A DNA stretch of 64,000 nt, from positions 1 through 64,000 of the forward strand of contig NZ_CP121110.1 of NCBI RefSeq assembly GCF_029625315.1, given 5' to 3'. A program made the position numbers and the translations under genes. The notes below the pieces were generated by a model that saw nothing but the letters and a program-made list of their open reading frames with translations, made no database searches and was not told the DNA's origin. The DNA is from Flavobacterium ginsengisoli (GTDB taxonomy: Bacteria; Bacteroidota; Bacteroidia; Flavobacteriales; Flavobacteriaceae). This document shows, one piece after another, positions 38,965-49,117 of the stretch (position 1 is the stretch's first letter; each line of letters opens with the position of its first letter).

Positions 38965-39096
38965 AATCAGGTTTATTTCGTAAAAGATCATTTTCGTTGA
39001 TTACGTTTTTTGTCTGCTAAAAACGTAATTGATGGAAGTGTCTTTTTCGTTTGAACTAGTAATTATAATTTTTAGAATCGAAAAGTATCATACAAA

Positions 39097-40320
39097 ATGA
39101 AAAACATCAATTTTCTAGCATTTGCCATGCCGGCCTTTTTTCTTTTTTTGTTTTTGGAATATAAGCTTGCTCAACGCAGAAAAAGGCCTGAAATTTTTAA
39201 TTATGAAAGTTCTGTTTCCAATATTTCCATCGGAATTGCAGAGCGTTTGATTAACTTATTTGTTGCGGCGAGTTTTTACCAATTGTATTATTTGATTTAT
39301 GACGATTATAGAATATTTGATATTCCGACTAATGCTTTAGTTTGGTTTGCACTAATTCTAGCTACCGATTTTGTCTGGTATTGGTACCATCGATTAGGAC
39401 ACGAAGTCAATTTTTTCTGGGCTGCGCATATTGTGCATCATCATAGTGAAGAATTTAATTTTACAGCTGCAGCTAGAATTACGACATTTCAAGCCATTAT
39501 TAGAACAGGATTTTGGTGTATTTTACCTTTTATTGGTTTTCATCCGAGCATGGTCATTACGATGTTAATTGTTCATGGTGCTTACTCTTTCTTCACACAT
39601 ACACAGCTTATTGGCAAAATAAAATGGCTAGAATATGTATTTGTAACACCTTCTGTTCACGGAGTGCATCATGCTTCTGACGAAAAATATCTAGATAAAA
39701 ATTACGGCGATATGTTCACTTTTTGGGATCGTCTTTTTGGAACTTTCCAAACGGAAGAAGAAAAACCAAAATACGGATTGACGCATCCTTTGAAAAGCTA
39801 CAGTTTCTTATGGCAACATTTTCATTATTACTTCGAAATCTACGAATTATGGAAACGCTCCAGTGGATTCAAAGCGAGATGGAATGCTATCTTCGGAAGT
39901 CCAGCCGATATGGATCAGGATATTCGACCAACTTTAGAAAAGCGTTTTCTTCAGGATAAAACAGCTCCAAACCAACGACTTCGGTTTAAGAATTACCTTT
40001 ATATTCAATTAGGGTTTTGTACGTTTATTTTAACCATTTTCACTTATTATTTTGATTATTTAGAGAGCTACGATAAAATATTTGTGCTTTCGCTGGTCAT
40101 TATAACTTTAATCAATTGTGGTGCTTTGTTAGAACAGCGAAAATGGATTTATTATCTAGAATATGCTCGTTTGGCCTTGATCTCAACTTATTTTCTATAT
40201 GAAGAAGATTTAATCGCATTTTTCTTTGTTCCGATTGCTGTAATGATTTTTGCAGAGCAACTGTTTTCATTAAGTACGATTTATCAGAATACTATTTTAC
40301 AGTTAGAAACAACAGAATAA
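39097..40320 (+). CDS. Sterol desaturase/fatty acid hydroxylase family membrane protein
   Basis: A 407-residue membrane protein with the di-iron histidine clusters of the fatty acid hydroxylase superfamily: HRLGHE (about residue 100), HIVHHHSEEFN (about 112) and HGVHHASD (about 190), all on the cytosolic side of four predicted helices. A C-terminal extension (about residues 290-400) adds further membrane segments. It probably inserts hydroxyl groups or double bonds into lipids or carotenoids. The substrate cannot be told. It is a single-gene unit followed by a repeat block. Confidence 0.87.
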   Translation: MKNINFLAFAMPAFFLFLFLEYKLAQRRKRPEIFNYESSVSNISIGIAERLINLFVAASFYQLYYLIYDDYRIFDIPTNALVWFALILATDFVWYWYHRLGHEVNFFWAAHIVHHHSEEFNFTAAARITTFQAIIRTGFWCILPFIGFHPSMVITMLIVHGAYSFFTHTQLIGKIKWLEYVFVTPSVHGVHHASDEKYLDKNYGDMFTFWDRLFGTFQTEEEKPKYGLTHPLKSYSFLWQHFHYYFEIYELWKRSSGFKARWNAIFGSPADMDQDIRPTLEKRFLQDKTAPNQRLRFKNYLYIQLGFCTFILTIFTYYFDYLESYDKIFVLSLVIITLINCGALLEQRKWIYYLEYARLALISTYFLYEEDLIAFFFVPIAVMIFAEQLFSLSTIYQNTILQLETTE

Positions 40321-40321
40321 G

Positions 40322-40480
40322 ATAGTCCCAGAGGGACGAAATATTTATAGAAAAGATATTTGCAGATGTAGAAAAGTCCCAGCGGAGTGACATAAATATA
40401 TATGTCACTCCGCTGGGGCTTTTTTGATGGACGTTTAAATTGCATTCTATAAATATGCCGCTCCTCCGGAGCTGTAATAC
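40322..40480. repeat. TCCCAGAGGGACGAAATAT-type repeat with 20-bp hairpin
   Basis: A composite element: TCCCAGAGGGACGAAATAT near 40325, then a 20-bp hairpin (40375-40394 pairing with 40401-40420, core CCCAGCGGAGTGACATA, T-run after), then a degenerate inverted remnant (CTATAAATATGCCGCTCC... near 40450). The hairpin also serves as a terminator for the hydroxylase gene. Confidence 0.75.
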
Positions 40481-40507
40481 TAGTTATCGTTTGCACGCAG
40501 ACGAAAA

Positions 40508-40550
40508 AACTTAGCATCTTAGAACCTTAGTATCTCAGCAACTTAGATTG
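40508..40550. repeat. CTTAG-family repeat
   Basis: Reads AACTTAGCATCTTAGAACC and continues with TTAGTATCTCAGCAACTTAG, that is, CTTAG units at 10-12 base spacing. It lies just beyond the stop of the SusR-like gene. Confidence 0.7.
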
Positions 40551-40573
40551 TCTTAATTTCCATAATCTTCTGC

Positions 40574-42142
40574 TCAAAAGTATCTTTTAAAGTCGGATTT
40601 ACTTTTAATTCTGGTTTTGTACGTATAAATTGTAGCTACAGAAAGTTCAAGAAATTCGGCCATTTGATTGCTGTCTTGGATTCCTAATCTGTATAAAGCA
40701 AAAATTCGCAATTCGGTATTTAAAAGTTCGCCTTTTTTGACAATGCATTTATGATCGTTTGGAAATAATTTATTAAAATCTGTTACGAATGTCGGGAACA
40801 GTTTCAAGAAAATTTCATCAAACTGATGAAACAGATTCTCGCGTTCTTCTTTTACATTATAACGCTTTAAACTCGCAATAACTTCATCTGTTTTTTTAGT
40901 GATGATTTTATGCGCCGTACTTTTCTGTATATGGTCTATTTTATTAATAAAGGCCGAAGTTGCTTTAATAAAATAGGTAATATATTCTTCTTTAATGGCA
41001 TTGGCTTCGCTCAAACTCACATTCATTTCCTGCAATTGCAAATACGAATCGGCCATAATTTTTCTGGCTTTGTTCTTTTCTTTTAATTGTTTGAAAATTA
41101 TGCCAAGGAAAACGAAAATGATAACCGTTAAGATCGTCAAAAGAATAATAATCTTCTCTAGTTTGTCATTTTTGTCTTTTACATTATTTAATTGCGCTTT
41201 TTCGATAATAGGTAAAATCGATGAAATCTCAATTTTTCGATGTCTTGCATTATAAAACGTAGCATCATCCATTGCAATATTGATATACTCGTTTGCTTTA
41301 TCCAAATACCCCATTTTAAAAAGTTCATTGGCTAAATTTCGGAGTGCAACGGTTTCTTTCGTCGCATTTTTAACATCGGCAATGGCGGCAAGAGCCAAAT
41401 ATTGAATGGCTTTTTTGGTATAACCCCGTTCAGAATAAATATATCCGAGACTCGAAGTTGCAATTCCGTAATAATCTGGTGGAAGATTGTAGTTGTTAAT
41501 CCAATAACTGAAAGCAAATTCGGCACCGCGCCAGTCTTGCTGTTTTAGACGTTTCAAACTTTCTGCAGCCCAATATTCATTGGTGTTGGTTCCGATTAAT
41601 TCTAGTGCTTTTTTTAAGAAATGATTTCCTTGCTGTACATAATGAATATTAAAGCGCTGATCACGGTTATAATCGGCTAAATCGTAGTAAGCACGAGCTT
41701 TTATGTTATAATATTCAAATTTATTTCTTTGATCCAGTTTGGTATCGTCTATAACATTTAGCGTGTCAATTGCTTCTTTAAAAAGTCCAGAAGACAAAAG
41801 CACAAAACCTTCTTTGATTCGGCTTTTAGATAAAAACTTTGGATCTTTTAGAATCTTAGCTTTGATTTTGGACTGCTCTAAATAATAATATGCAGAGTCG
41901 TACTTAAAAGATTTGTATTCATCAAACAATGACATATAGCAATTATAAAGCTCTTCGTTGTTTTGACTAAGAGTAAATTTAGATACGCTTTTCTTTAAAG
42001 CTTCTATTTTTCGATATTTCTGTTTCAGGTAAATGTCTTTTTTCAAGAGAACCTGATCTAATTCTTCTAAATAAGGATTGTTCTCTTTCGCGGCAAGAGA
42101 AAAACCTCCTAAGAAGAAAAGCAAGATCAATATTCTTCGCAT
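40574..42142 (-). CDS. SusR-like regulator, DUF6377 type
   Basis: A 522-residue membrane-bound regulator. It has a signal peptide (SLAAKENN), tetratricopeptide-like helices (about residues 25-320, with [13 protein letters not shown] and [14 protein letters not shown]), a membrane helix ([19 protein letters not shown], about 338-356), a coiled coil and a C-terminal helix-turn-helix ([20 protein letters not shown]). This is the DUF6377 layout shared with SusR, the starch regulator of Bacteroides. It is divergent from an alpha-glycan locus carrying GH97 (SusB-like), which supports control of that locus by an oligosaccharide sensed in the periplasm. Confidence 0.82.
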   Translation of the reverse strand: MRRILILLFFLGGFSLAAKENNPYLEELDQVLLKKDIYLKQKYRKIEALKKSVSKFTLSQNNEELYNCYMSLFDEYKSFKYDSAYYYLEQSKIKAKILKDPKFLSKSRIKEGFVLLSSGLFKEAIDTLNVIDDTKLDQRNKFEYYNIKARAYYDLADYNRDQRFNIHYVQQGNHFLKKALELIGTNTNEYWAAESLKRLKQQDWRGAEFAFSYWINNYNLPPDYYGIATSSLGYIYSERGYTKKAIQYLALAAIADVKNATKETVALRNLANELFKMGYLDKANEYINIAMDDATFYNARHRKIEISSILPIIEKAQLNNVKDKNDKLEKIIILLTILTVIIFVFLGIIFKQLKEKNKARKIMADSYLQLQEMNVSLSEANAIKEEYITYFIKATSAFINKIDHIQKSTAHKIITKKTDEVIASLKRYNVKEERENLFHQFDEIFLKLFPTFVTDFNKLFPNDHKCIVKKGELLNTELRIFALYRLGIQDSNQMAEFLELSVATIYTYKTRIKSKSDFKRYF

Positions 42143-42624
42143 GATTTTGTTTTGGTTTAGGGAAAAGATTGGTTGATTGATATAGTTAGTTAATTCGATT
42201 TAAAATTAAGAATAAGTTTGAGATTAAGCTAAACCTGTTTTTTTAGAATCTTGTAAATTGTTTAATAAGATAGCTTTGAAAGGGGATTTTCTGGGTGAAA
42301 ATAAGCTGTAAATGTTAAAAACAGGTAATTTATTTGCAATTATACAATAAAAACTAGTTATATATATGCATAGTGAAAAAAATATCATGATTATTTTACA
42401 TATTGTCATTTTTACCATTAAAAAATAGCCGATTTTCATCTAAACAGCATCTTGATTTTTTACTTGTTAGTAAAAATATAAAACATTGATTATTAATTAG
42501 TTGTGTTTTTTATTGTTTGAATTTCATCTTGATTTTTATCAGATTTTTTTTTAGGATTTATTTAACGTCTAGTTTCGCTGTATCCTTTTGAAGGGGATAA
42601 CAAACTAACAAAAACCAAAAATTT
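42143..42624. other. Divergent regulatory region of the alpha-glycan locus
   Basis: A 482-base AT-rich gap between the SusR-like gene and the first lipoprotein gene. It must hold both promoters and the regulator's site, but I see no exact TAnnTTTG match near either start and no strong palindrome. Confidence 0.4.
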
Positions 42625-43149
42625 ATGAAATGTAAAAGTCTTTATTGGCTAGCTTTTATGATGTGTTTTTTTGCAATCGGATGCGATAACACAGATGACG
42701 GAAGCTATGTAGCACCAATTACTCTTTATGAAAAAGTAAACGGGAATTGGGGATTAACAAATCTGAAAATGGTTGATGAAGTTGCGAAAGCAAATAATAT
42801 TCAGCCAAACGAAGAAAACTTGAGTACTTATTTTAACTACGAAGATTTTAAAATCAAATTTAACGTAGATGAAAAGAACAATCCAACAAGTTATGAAGTA
42901 ACAGGAGATGTCCCTCCGTTATTTGCTCCTAAGGGATATTGGGCACTTAGCTCAGAATTTCAATCGTCTATCACTGGTGTTGGAACCAAAATCTATCTGT
43001 ACAGCGATGCACAGAAAACGCAGAAAATAGATGAATTGAGATTAGTTTCGGTTCCAGGTAAAACCAGAGAAATGCAGATTCAATTGGTACGTTCTTCTGG
43101 CGGTGTAGATTTCTTGTCTTATGTGTTTAAATTAAATGCTATTAATTAA
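42625..43149 (+). CDS. DUF5004-type lipoprotein of the alpha-glycan locus
   Basis: A 174-residue lipoprotein (signal ending AIGCDNTDD). The single beta-rich domain resembles DUF5004/lipocalin-like proteins found in Sus-like loci: NGNWGLTNLKMVDE at the N-terminus, EDFKIKF in the middle and a strand RSSGGVDFLSYVFKL at the end. It is likely exposed at the outer membrane. Role unknown, presumably accessory glycan binding. It is the first gene of the operon, 8 bases before the next gene. Confidence 0.75.
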   Translation: MKCKSLYWLAFMMCFFAIGCDNTDDGSYVAPITLYEKVNGNWGLTNLKMVDEVAKANNIQPNEENLSTYFNYEDFKIKFNVDEKNNPTSYEVTGDVPPLFAPKGYWALSSEFQSSITGVGTKIYLYSDAQKTQKIDELRLVSVPGKTREMQIQLVRSSGGVDFLSYVFKLNAIN

Positions 43150-43157
43150 AAAGTAAT

Positions 43158-44242
43158 ATGAAAAAGTTTATATATACAATTTTACTTGCCTTGTTGATGG
43201 CTCCTAATTTTATTCAGGCACAAGAAGCTGCTGGAGCTGTTGGGGCAATGTCATCGTATCCTGCTGTTTACAAATATGATGAACAAGTTACTTGGTATTT
43301 TGATATGTCGGCATCGACATTTGCTGAAACAGAAGATTTATATATCTGGATTTGGTCTCCATCTGAACCAGATGCTGGACACTGGGAAAACTCGTCTGAT
43401 TTTGCAAAACTGAAATACGAGGGAAATAAAATCTGGAGTTTTACGCTAACTCCAACTCTTTATTTTTCTAAAACTCCAGAACAAATTGCTCGCGAGTGAT
43501 GGATTTTGGTTCCGTTTAAAAAACAAAAACGGATCTAAGCAAAGTGATGTTGCAAATATGGCGTATGTTGATTTTTCTTCTTTTTACACTTCAGGTGAAT
43601 TATTTAGATCATATCCAACAAAACCATTAATCGATAAACCGGTAAGTATTTTGTTTAATGCAAATCTTAATCCAGCATTTGCGGGCACTCCAAGTGTACA
43701 TATGCATGGAGGTTTAAATGACTGGGCTATTCAGCAAATGTATGAAGCCGCAAAACCAGATGTTGCTTGCAAAAACAAAATTAAAAGACTTAGGGAATGG
43801 TTTTTATAAAATGGATTTTATTCCTAAGCAGTACTTTAATGCTCCGGATGATTTTGTAATGGAAAAGATAAACTTTCTGATGGTAGCAGAGAATTGGACA
43901 GCAAATTCTGGCGATCAGGTTATTTACGCAGGAGAATTTGTTCCGCCACCGCCACCAAGTTTCGCTTTCTTTCCATCACAAATCAGTCAAAAAGATTTTC
44001 TTGGAATGTCAAGAAAAAACAATGAGGTAGGTGTAAACAAATTGATCTACACGATTACAGCTGGACCAAAAACAATTTCTGGTGAGTTTACTGGAGGAAC
44101 TGCAGAAATTAAAGGTTTTGTCAATTTAGTATCAGAATTAAATGGAGTTCCAAGTTTAAGCGAAATCCATGTTTTGGTAAAAGACAACAAAGACAAAACG
44201 ATTTCGGATACGACGATTCCGCTAAAAACTTTAGATAAATAA
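43158..44242 (+). CDS. SusE/SusF-like glycan-binding protein (two frameshifts)
   Basis: About 360 residues after removing two inserted bases. It has a signal peptide (IQAQEAAG) but no lipobox cysteine, which is unusual for SusE/F. It has two beta-sandwich modules with carbohydrate-contact-like aromatics (YIWIWSPSEPDAGHWEN; MHGGLNDWAIQQMY) and a C-terminal domain after a proline-rich linker (PPPPPSFAFFPSQISQ). Breaks at GCTCGC (43488-43493) and GCTTGC (43765-43770); reading GCTGC gives EQIAASDGFWFRL and KPDVAAKTKLKDLG. It probably holds polysaccharide near the SusCD complex. Cotranscribed with SusC. Confidence 0.75.
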
Positions 44243-44270
44243 TCACTATTAAATTAAAACACCAATTCTA

Positions 44271-47200
44271 ATGAATAGTAAAAATACAAAAAGCGTCCTG
44301 CATCAAATGTGGACTGCTAAGGCAGCGGTATTGATGATTTTTATGCTTTTTCTTTCTGCTAGTACTTTCGCGCAGACGAAAAAGCAAATCTCAGGAACCG
44401 TTTATGACAATACTGGTACGGTATTGCCAGGAGCTTCTATCATTGAAGTAGGAACAAAAAACGGAACAACAACAGATTTTGATGGTAAATTTAACCTTCA
44501 GGTAGCCGTAGGAGGTGCAATCGAAGTTTCGTTCATCGGATCAACAACACAAAAAATTCAGATTACTGGAAATAGTGCTAATCTTGAAGTGCGTCTGCAA
44601 AATGATGGTTATACATTGGCCGAAGTACAAGTAGTTTCTGTAGGTTACGGAAAAGTAAAAAAAGCAGATTTAACGGGAGCGATTTCTACCGTTGGTGCAG
44701 ATGAATTGCTAAAAGGAACTATTGGTTCAACAGAGCAAGTTTTGCAAGGAAAAGTAGCCGGATTAAGTATTATACGTCCTTCTGGAGATCCAGTCGCAGG
44801 TTCTACAATTCGCCTTCGTGGAGGAACTTCTCTAACAGCAAGCAACAGTCCGTTAATTGTGGTAGATGGTATTGCAGGAGTTGATATTAACGTGGTTCAG
44901 CCTTCAGACATTAAATCGGTTGACGTTCTTAAAGATGCTTCGGCAACTGCAATTTATGGTTCTCGTGGAGCAAATGGGGTAATTATGATTACTACAAAAT
45001 CGGGAACAAAAGGGGTTTCTGTTGTTTACAACGGACAAACTGGTATTGGTTATGTGAGTAATAACTTAGATCTTCTTTCTGCAAATCAATGGAGAGGATA
45101 TGTACGCCAGAATCAAATTGGAGATGCGGTAGATTATGGTGGAAATACAAACTGGCAAAAAGCAATCGAGCAGACAGCAATTTCTCAATCTCATACTTTA
45201 AGTATCAATTCTGGTAAAGCAGACAGTGGTTTTAGAACTTCACTTTCTTACTTAAATAACGAGGGAGTTATTAAAAAATCTGGATTAGAAAGATTAAGCG
45301 GAAATGTTAGTGCTTACCAATTTCTTGGAGATAACAAAGAAGTAAAATTTGATATGGGATTATTTGCAAACATTGACAAATGGCACCCAATCGATTACAG
45401 AATTTTTGAAAGAGCTTATAACTTAAACCCAACAATTCCGGTTTATGATTCAGAAGGAAATTTCAGTTCGATAGTGGCAAACCTTTATCAGAATCCTGTT
45501 GAGATTTTAACAAACAGAACTTTTGATAACGAAAGACATAGACTTTTGGGTTACTTTAAAACAGATGTAAAATTCTTAAACGACTTTACTGCTACAGCAA
45601 ATATTTCGTTAGAGCATAATGCAGTAAAAGGAGGTACTTACAAACCATCTTATGCAGTTATGGAAGGACAGACTGAAGGCGGTTATGCACAAAGAACTTA
45701 TGATGAATTTACAAATGCACAAGGTGAGCTTTATGTAAATTACAGCAAAGTAATAGACAAACACACCATTGGTGCTTTGGCAGGGTATTCTTATCTTGAA
45801 AATATTTATCAAGGTTTTGGAGCACAAAGAGGTGGTTTCGTAACAGATGCTTTCAGTTATAATAACTTAGGTGCTGGTTCTAACTATCGTTTAGGCGATG
45901 TGTATTCATACAAAGGAAAATCTAATTTAGTATCTTTTTATGCTCGTGCTAACTACGGTTACGATGGTAAATATTTATTGACTGCGACAGTAAGACGCGA
46001 CGGATCTAGCCGTTTTGGAGAAAATAATAAATGGGGAACTTTCCCATCTGCTTCTGCGGCATGGAGAGTTTCTAATGAAGAATTTATGAGTTCTACAAAA
46101 GGATGGTTAGACAATTTAAAAGTAAGAGTTGGTTACGGAGTTACAGGAAATCAAGATGGAATTGGAGAGTATAAATCGCTTTCTATTTTAGGAGTTGGAA
46201 GCGACAGTTATTATGATCCAATTACCAAAACTTGGAGTTTGGCTTATTCTCCAAAACAAAATCCAAATCCTGATTTGAAATGGGAATCTACAGAACAAGT
46301 TAACGTTGGTTTTGATTTTGGACTTTTCAATAGAATTACTGGATCATTCGAATATTATTCTAAAAAAACAAAAGATTTACTATACACGTACGAAGTGCCT
46401 CAACCTCCATATTTAGTTGGAACAATGTTGGCCAACGTTGGTGAAATGTCAAATAAAGGAGTAGAGTTAACTTTGAATGCGGACATTATTAGAGGAGATA
46501 AATTCAATTGGAATGCGAATTTGACTCTTGGACATAACGTTCAGAAAATCGAAAAACTTTCTAACCCAACTTATAAAACAGATGTTATCTACAGCGGATC
46601 TCTTCATGGTTTGGCAGGTATGTCTGGACAATATTCTCAAATTATTGCTGAAGGATATCCTGTTGGAACCTTCTGGGGATTCAGAAATGCTGGTTTAGAT
46701 GCAAACGGAAAAATTCAATATTATAACGCGGCAGGACAAGTTGTTGACGAAAGTGCATTGGTTGATGCTGATAAAACAGATTTAGGAAATATTCAGCCAG
46801 ATCTAACTTTAGGAATTGGAATGAATTTTACTTATGGAAATTTTGATCTTGGATTTTCTGGATACGGAATGTTTGGACAAAAAGCTTTAAACGCGACAAA
46901 TATGATGTTGAACGATCCGACTAGATTGCCAGCTTATAATGTGCCAGATGCTTTCTTAAGCAGCGGAATTACTTCGCCTCCAAAATATTCAGATTACTGG
47001 ATCGAAGATGCTTCTTTCTTCAGACTTCAGACATTGACTTTTGGTTATACTTTACCATTGAAGTACAAGAAATCTAAATTTAGAATGTATGTAATGGGCG
47101 AAAACTTATTTGTAATAACAGGTTACAAAGGCGTAGATCCAGAGATTGGTTTAAATGCTCAAGACGGAATCAATCAAACTGGAGTAATGGATAAAACTGG

Positions 47201-47288
47201 TTTGGCAGCTCCTGGAATTGACAGATACAACAATTATCCTAGACCAACTACTATTTCTGTTGGATTAAATTTTACGCTGAATAACTAA
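44271..47288 (+). CDS. SusC/RagA-family TonB-linked outer membrane receptor
   Basis: A 1005-residue receptor in one clean frame. Signal peptide (ASTFAQ), CarboxypepD_reg-like domain (KQISGTVYDNTGTVLPGAS), the VQVVSVGYGKVKKADLTGAI segment before the plug, plug motif KSVDVLKDASATAIYGSRGANGV and a barrel ending VGLNFTLNN. It imports oligosaccharides released by the surface enzymes, powered by TonB. It is paired with the SusD gene 28 bases downstream. It is the only one of the three SusC genes here without a frameshift. Confidence 0.95.
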   Translation: MNSKNTKSVLHQMWTAKAAVLMIFMLFLSASTFAQTKKQISGTVYDNTGTVLPGASIIEVGTKNGTTTDFDGKFNLQVAVGGAIEVSFIGSTTQKIQITGNSANLEVRLQNDGYTLAEVQVVSVGYGKVKKADLTGAISTVGADELLKGTIGSTEQVLQGKVAGLSIIRPSGDPVAGSTIRLRGGTSLTASNSPLIVVDGIAGVDINVVQPSDIKSVDVLKDASATAIYGSRGANGVIMITTKSGTKGVSVVYNGQTGIGYVSNNLDLLSANQWRGYVRQNQIGDAVDYGGNTNWQKAIEQTAISQSHTLSINSGKADSGFRTSLSYLNNEGVIKKSGLERLSGNVSAYQFLGDNKEVKFDMGLFANIDKWHPIDYRIFERAYNLNPTIPVYDSEGNFSSIVANLYQNPVEILTNRTFDNERHRLLGYFKTDVKFLNDFTATANISLEHNAVKGGTYKPSYAVMEGQTEGGYAQRTYDEFTNAQGELYVNYSKVIDKHTIGALAGYSYLENIYQGFGAQRGGFVTDAFSYNNLGAGSNYRLGDVYSYKGKSNLVSFYARANYGYDGKYLLTATVRRDGSSRFGENNKWGTFPSASAAWRVSNEEFMSSTKGWLDNLKVRVGYGVTGNQDGIGEYKSLSILGVGSDSYYDPITKTWSLAYSPKQNPNPDLKWESTEQVNVGFDFGLFNRITGSFEYYSKKTKDLLYTYEVPQPPYLVGTMLANVGEMSNKGVELTLNADIIRGDKFNWNANLTLGHNVQKIEKLSNPTYKTDVIYSGSLHGLAGMSGQYSQIIAEGYPVGTFWGFRNAGLDANGKIQYYNAAGQVVDESALVDADKTDLGNIQPDLTLGIGMNFTYGNFDLGFSGYGMFGQKALNATNMMLNDPTRLPAYNVPDAFLSSGITSPPKYSDYWIEDASFFRLQTLTFGYTLPLKYKKSKFRMYVMGENLFVITGYKGVDPEIGLNAQDGINQTGVMDKTGLAAPGIDRYNNYPRPTTISVGLNFTLNN

Positions 47289-47316
47289 GCGAATTGATAA
47301 CCATAAAATATTAACA

Positions 47317-48828
47317 ATGAAAATCAAAATAACAGCAGCCATACTTTTAAGCATGCTTTTTACGGTATCATGTACTGATTTGAACGAGCAGCTGTATGAT
47401 CAGGTAGAAGATGGAAATTTCGGAAATACAACCAAAGAAGTTGATGCGCTGGTAGGTGGGGCTTATTCTTCTTTAAGAGGATTCTCCGATGCAATCTCAA
47501 ATAATTTTCCAACTTGCGAATATGTTTTCTTTTTGAATGAAGTAGTTTCAGACGAAGCTACAATTCCGACCAGAGGTACAAACTGGTACGATGGAGGACA
47601 ATACCAAGACGCACAAAAACATACTTGGAAAGCAGACAATAGAATGATTCTTTCTGCTTGGCGTTACAATTATACTGGAGTTGCTAAAATCAATGCGATT
47701 ATTTATCAAATCGATAAATCATCTCTTAGCGATAAATCAAAAGAACCGATTTATGCAGAATTGAAAGCACTTAGAGCGTATTACTATTACAATCTTTTAG
47801 ATTTATTCGGAAATGTGCCAATTGTAACCAATTTTGAAGATACATCTCTTCCAACCAATTCAACAAGAAAAGAAGTTTACGATTTTGTTGAAAAAGAATT
47901 GACAGATGCTATTCCGCATTTAAATCCAAATGTGGTATATTCTAAAATGACTAGAAATGTTGCTTATTCTATTTTGGCTAGATTGTATCTTAATTCAGAA
48001 GCGTTTATTGGTCAGCCACGTTGGCAAGATTGTATCAATATGTGCCAAAAGGTTACAGGATACAGCTTAACACCAGATTTCTTTTCGAATTTCGTAACAG
48101 AAAATCAGACTTCGCCAGAAATTATTTTTGCAATTCCTTACGATTCAAAAGCAGGAACAGTAGGAAACTACATGAACTCAATGTCTTGCCATTACAATCA
48201 GAATCTAGCTATTTCTGCAATTCCAAACAATTATCCTTGGAGTGCAAACGGAATGTGCGCGCAACCTGGAGTTTATTCTTCTTTTGCAGATACAGATAAG
48301 AGAAAAAAATGTATGCTAGAAGGCGATCAGATTAATCTTGCGACAGGAAGTGTAATCATTATGAGCAATGGAGAGCCTCTTACTTATACAGAGAACCTAA
48401 CAAGTCTTGAAGATGCGAAAGAAAATGAAGGAGTTCGTTTGCATAAATACGAAATGAAAGCAGGAGAACAATGGGAACGTGATCACGATTTTGTTTTAAT
48501 CCGCTATTCAGAAATCTTAATGATGCAAGCAGAATGTTACGTTCGTTTAGGTTCGCCAGATTTAGCAAGACCATTTTTAGAGCAAGTTGCGTCTCGTGCA
48601 GGTGAAGAATTGCCAGCAACAATTGATCTTAAATTTATTGATCAAGAGTTATTGAAAGAATTCACATTTGAAGGAAGAAGAAGAACAGACAACATCCGTT
48701 TCGGAACATTCTTCGAGCCATGGTGGTCAAAAGGCACAACGGAAAAATACAGAGCAATTTTCCCAATTCCAAGTACCGTTTTAACTACTAATAAAAATCT
48801 TAAACAAAATCCTGGGTATCCAAATTAG
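47317..48828 (+). CDS. RagB/SusD-family lipoprotein
   Basis: A 503-residue lipoprotein (signal ending TVSCTDL), normal length for SusD. Family features include KALRAYYYYNLLDLFGNVPI in the N-terminal half, the SIFAIPYDS-like EIIFAIPYDSKAG and the C-terminal ELLKEFTFEGRRRTDNIRFG. It forms the lid of the adjacent SusC. It is followed by a hairpin terminator at 48838, so the downstream GH genes may depend on readthrough or their own promoter. Confidence 0.94.
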   Translation: MKIKITAAILLSMLFTVSCTDLNEQLYDQVEDGNFGNTTKEVDALVGGAYSSLRGFSDAISNNFPTCEYVFFLNEVVSDEATIPTRGTNWYDGGQYQDAQKHTWKADNRMILSAWRYNYTGVAKINAIIYQIDKSSLSDKSKEPIYAELKALRAYYYYNLLDLFGNVPIVTNFEDTSLPTNSTRKEVYDFVEKELTDAIPHLNPNVVYSKMTRNVAYSILARLYLNSEAFIGQPRWQDCINMCQKVTGYSLTPDFFSNFVTENQTSPEIIFAIPYDSKAGTVGNYMNSMSCHYNQNLAISAIPNNYPWSANGMCAQPGVYSSFADTDKRKKCMLEGDQINLATGSVIIMSNGEPLTYTENLTSLEDAKENEGVRLHKYEMKAGEQWERDHDFVLIRYSEILMMQAECYVRLGSPDLARPFLEQVASRAGEELPATIDLKFIDQELLKEFTFEGRRRTDNIRFGTFFEPWWSKGTTEKYRAIFPIPSTVLTTNKNLKQNPGYPN

Positions 48829-48837
48829 GTTACTAGA

Positions 48838-48884
48838 ATGTCAGTCTTCCATGTTGGTTAGTCGTGGAAGGCTGACATGTTTTT
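48838..48884 (+). terminator. Intrinsic terminator after SusD
   Basis: A 14-bp stem (ATGTCAGTCTTCCA / TGGAAGGCTGACAT, one G-T pair) with a 13-base loop and T-rich tail, 9 bases after the SusD stop. Confidence 0.8.
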
Positions 48885-48945
48885 AATTTTTTAGTAACAG
48901 ATTCTAAAGATTAGAAACTGAATTAGAGGATAAAAAAAGATTTTG

Positions 48946-49041
48946 TTTCACGCAGATTCTGCAGATTAAAGCAGATTTTATTTTAAATGTTAAAAAATAA
49001 TCTGCGCATATCTGCTTAAATCTTTTTAAATCTGCGTGAAA
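48946..49041. repeat. CACGCAGATT-family inverted repeat
   Basis: Left arm TTTCACGCAGATTCTGCAG with AAAGCAGATTT; right arm AATCTGCGCATATCTGCTT with AAATCTGCGTGAAA. The outer arms pair over about 14 bases. It lies between the SusD terminator and the GH99-like gene. Confidence 0.7.
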
Positions 49042-49117
49042 TAAATTAATCACAATAAAATCCTTTTTAATCTTTTAATCTGTGGCAAAATATAAAAATA
49101 ACAAACAGTACATCAAT

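Noticed and set aside
42224..42439. A 71-codon minus-strand ORF upstream of the alpha-glycan operon
   Set aside because: Low-complexity AT-rich translation without family features; it lies in the regulatory gap.
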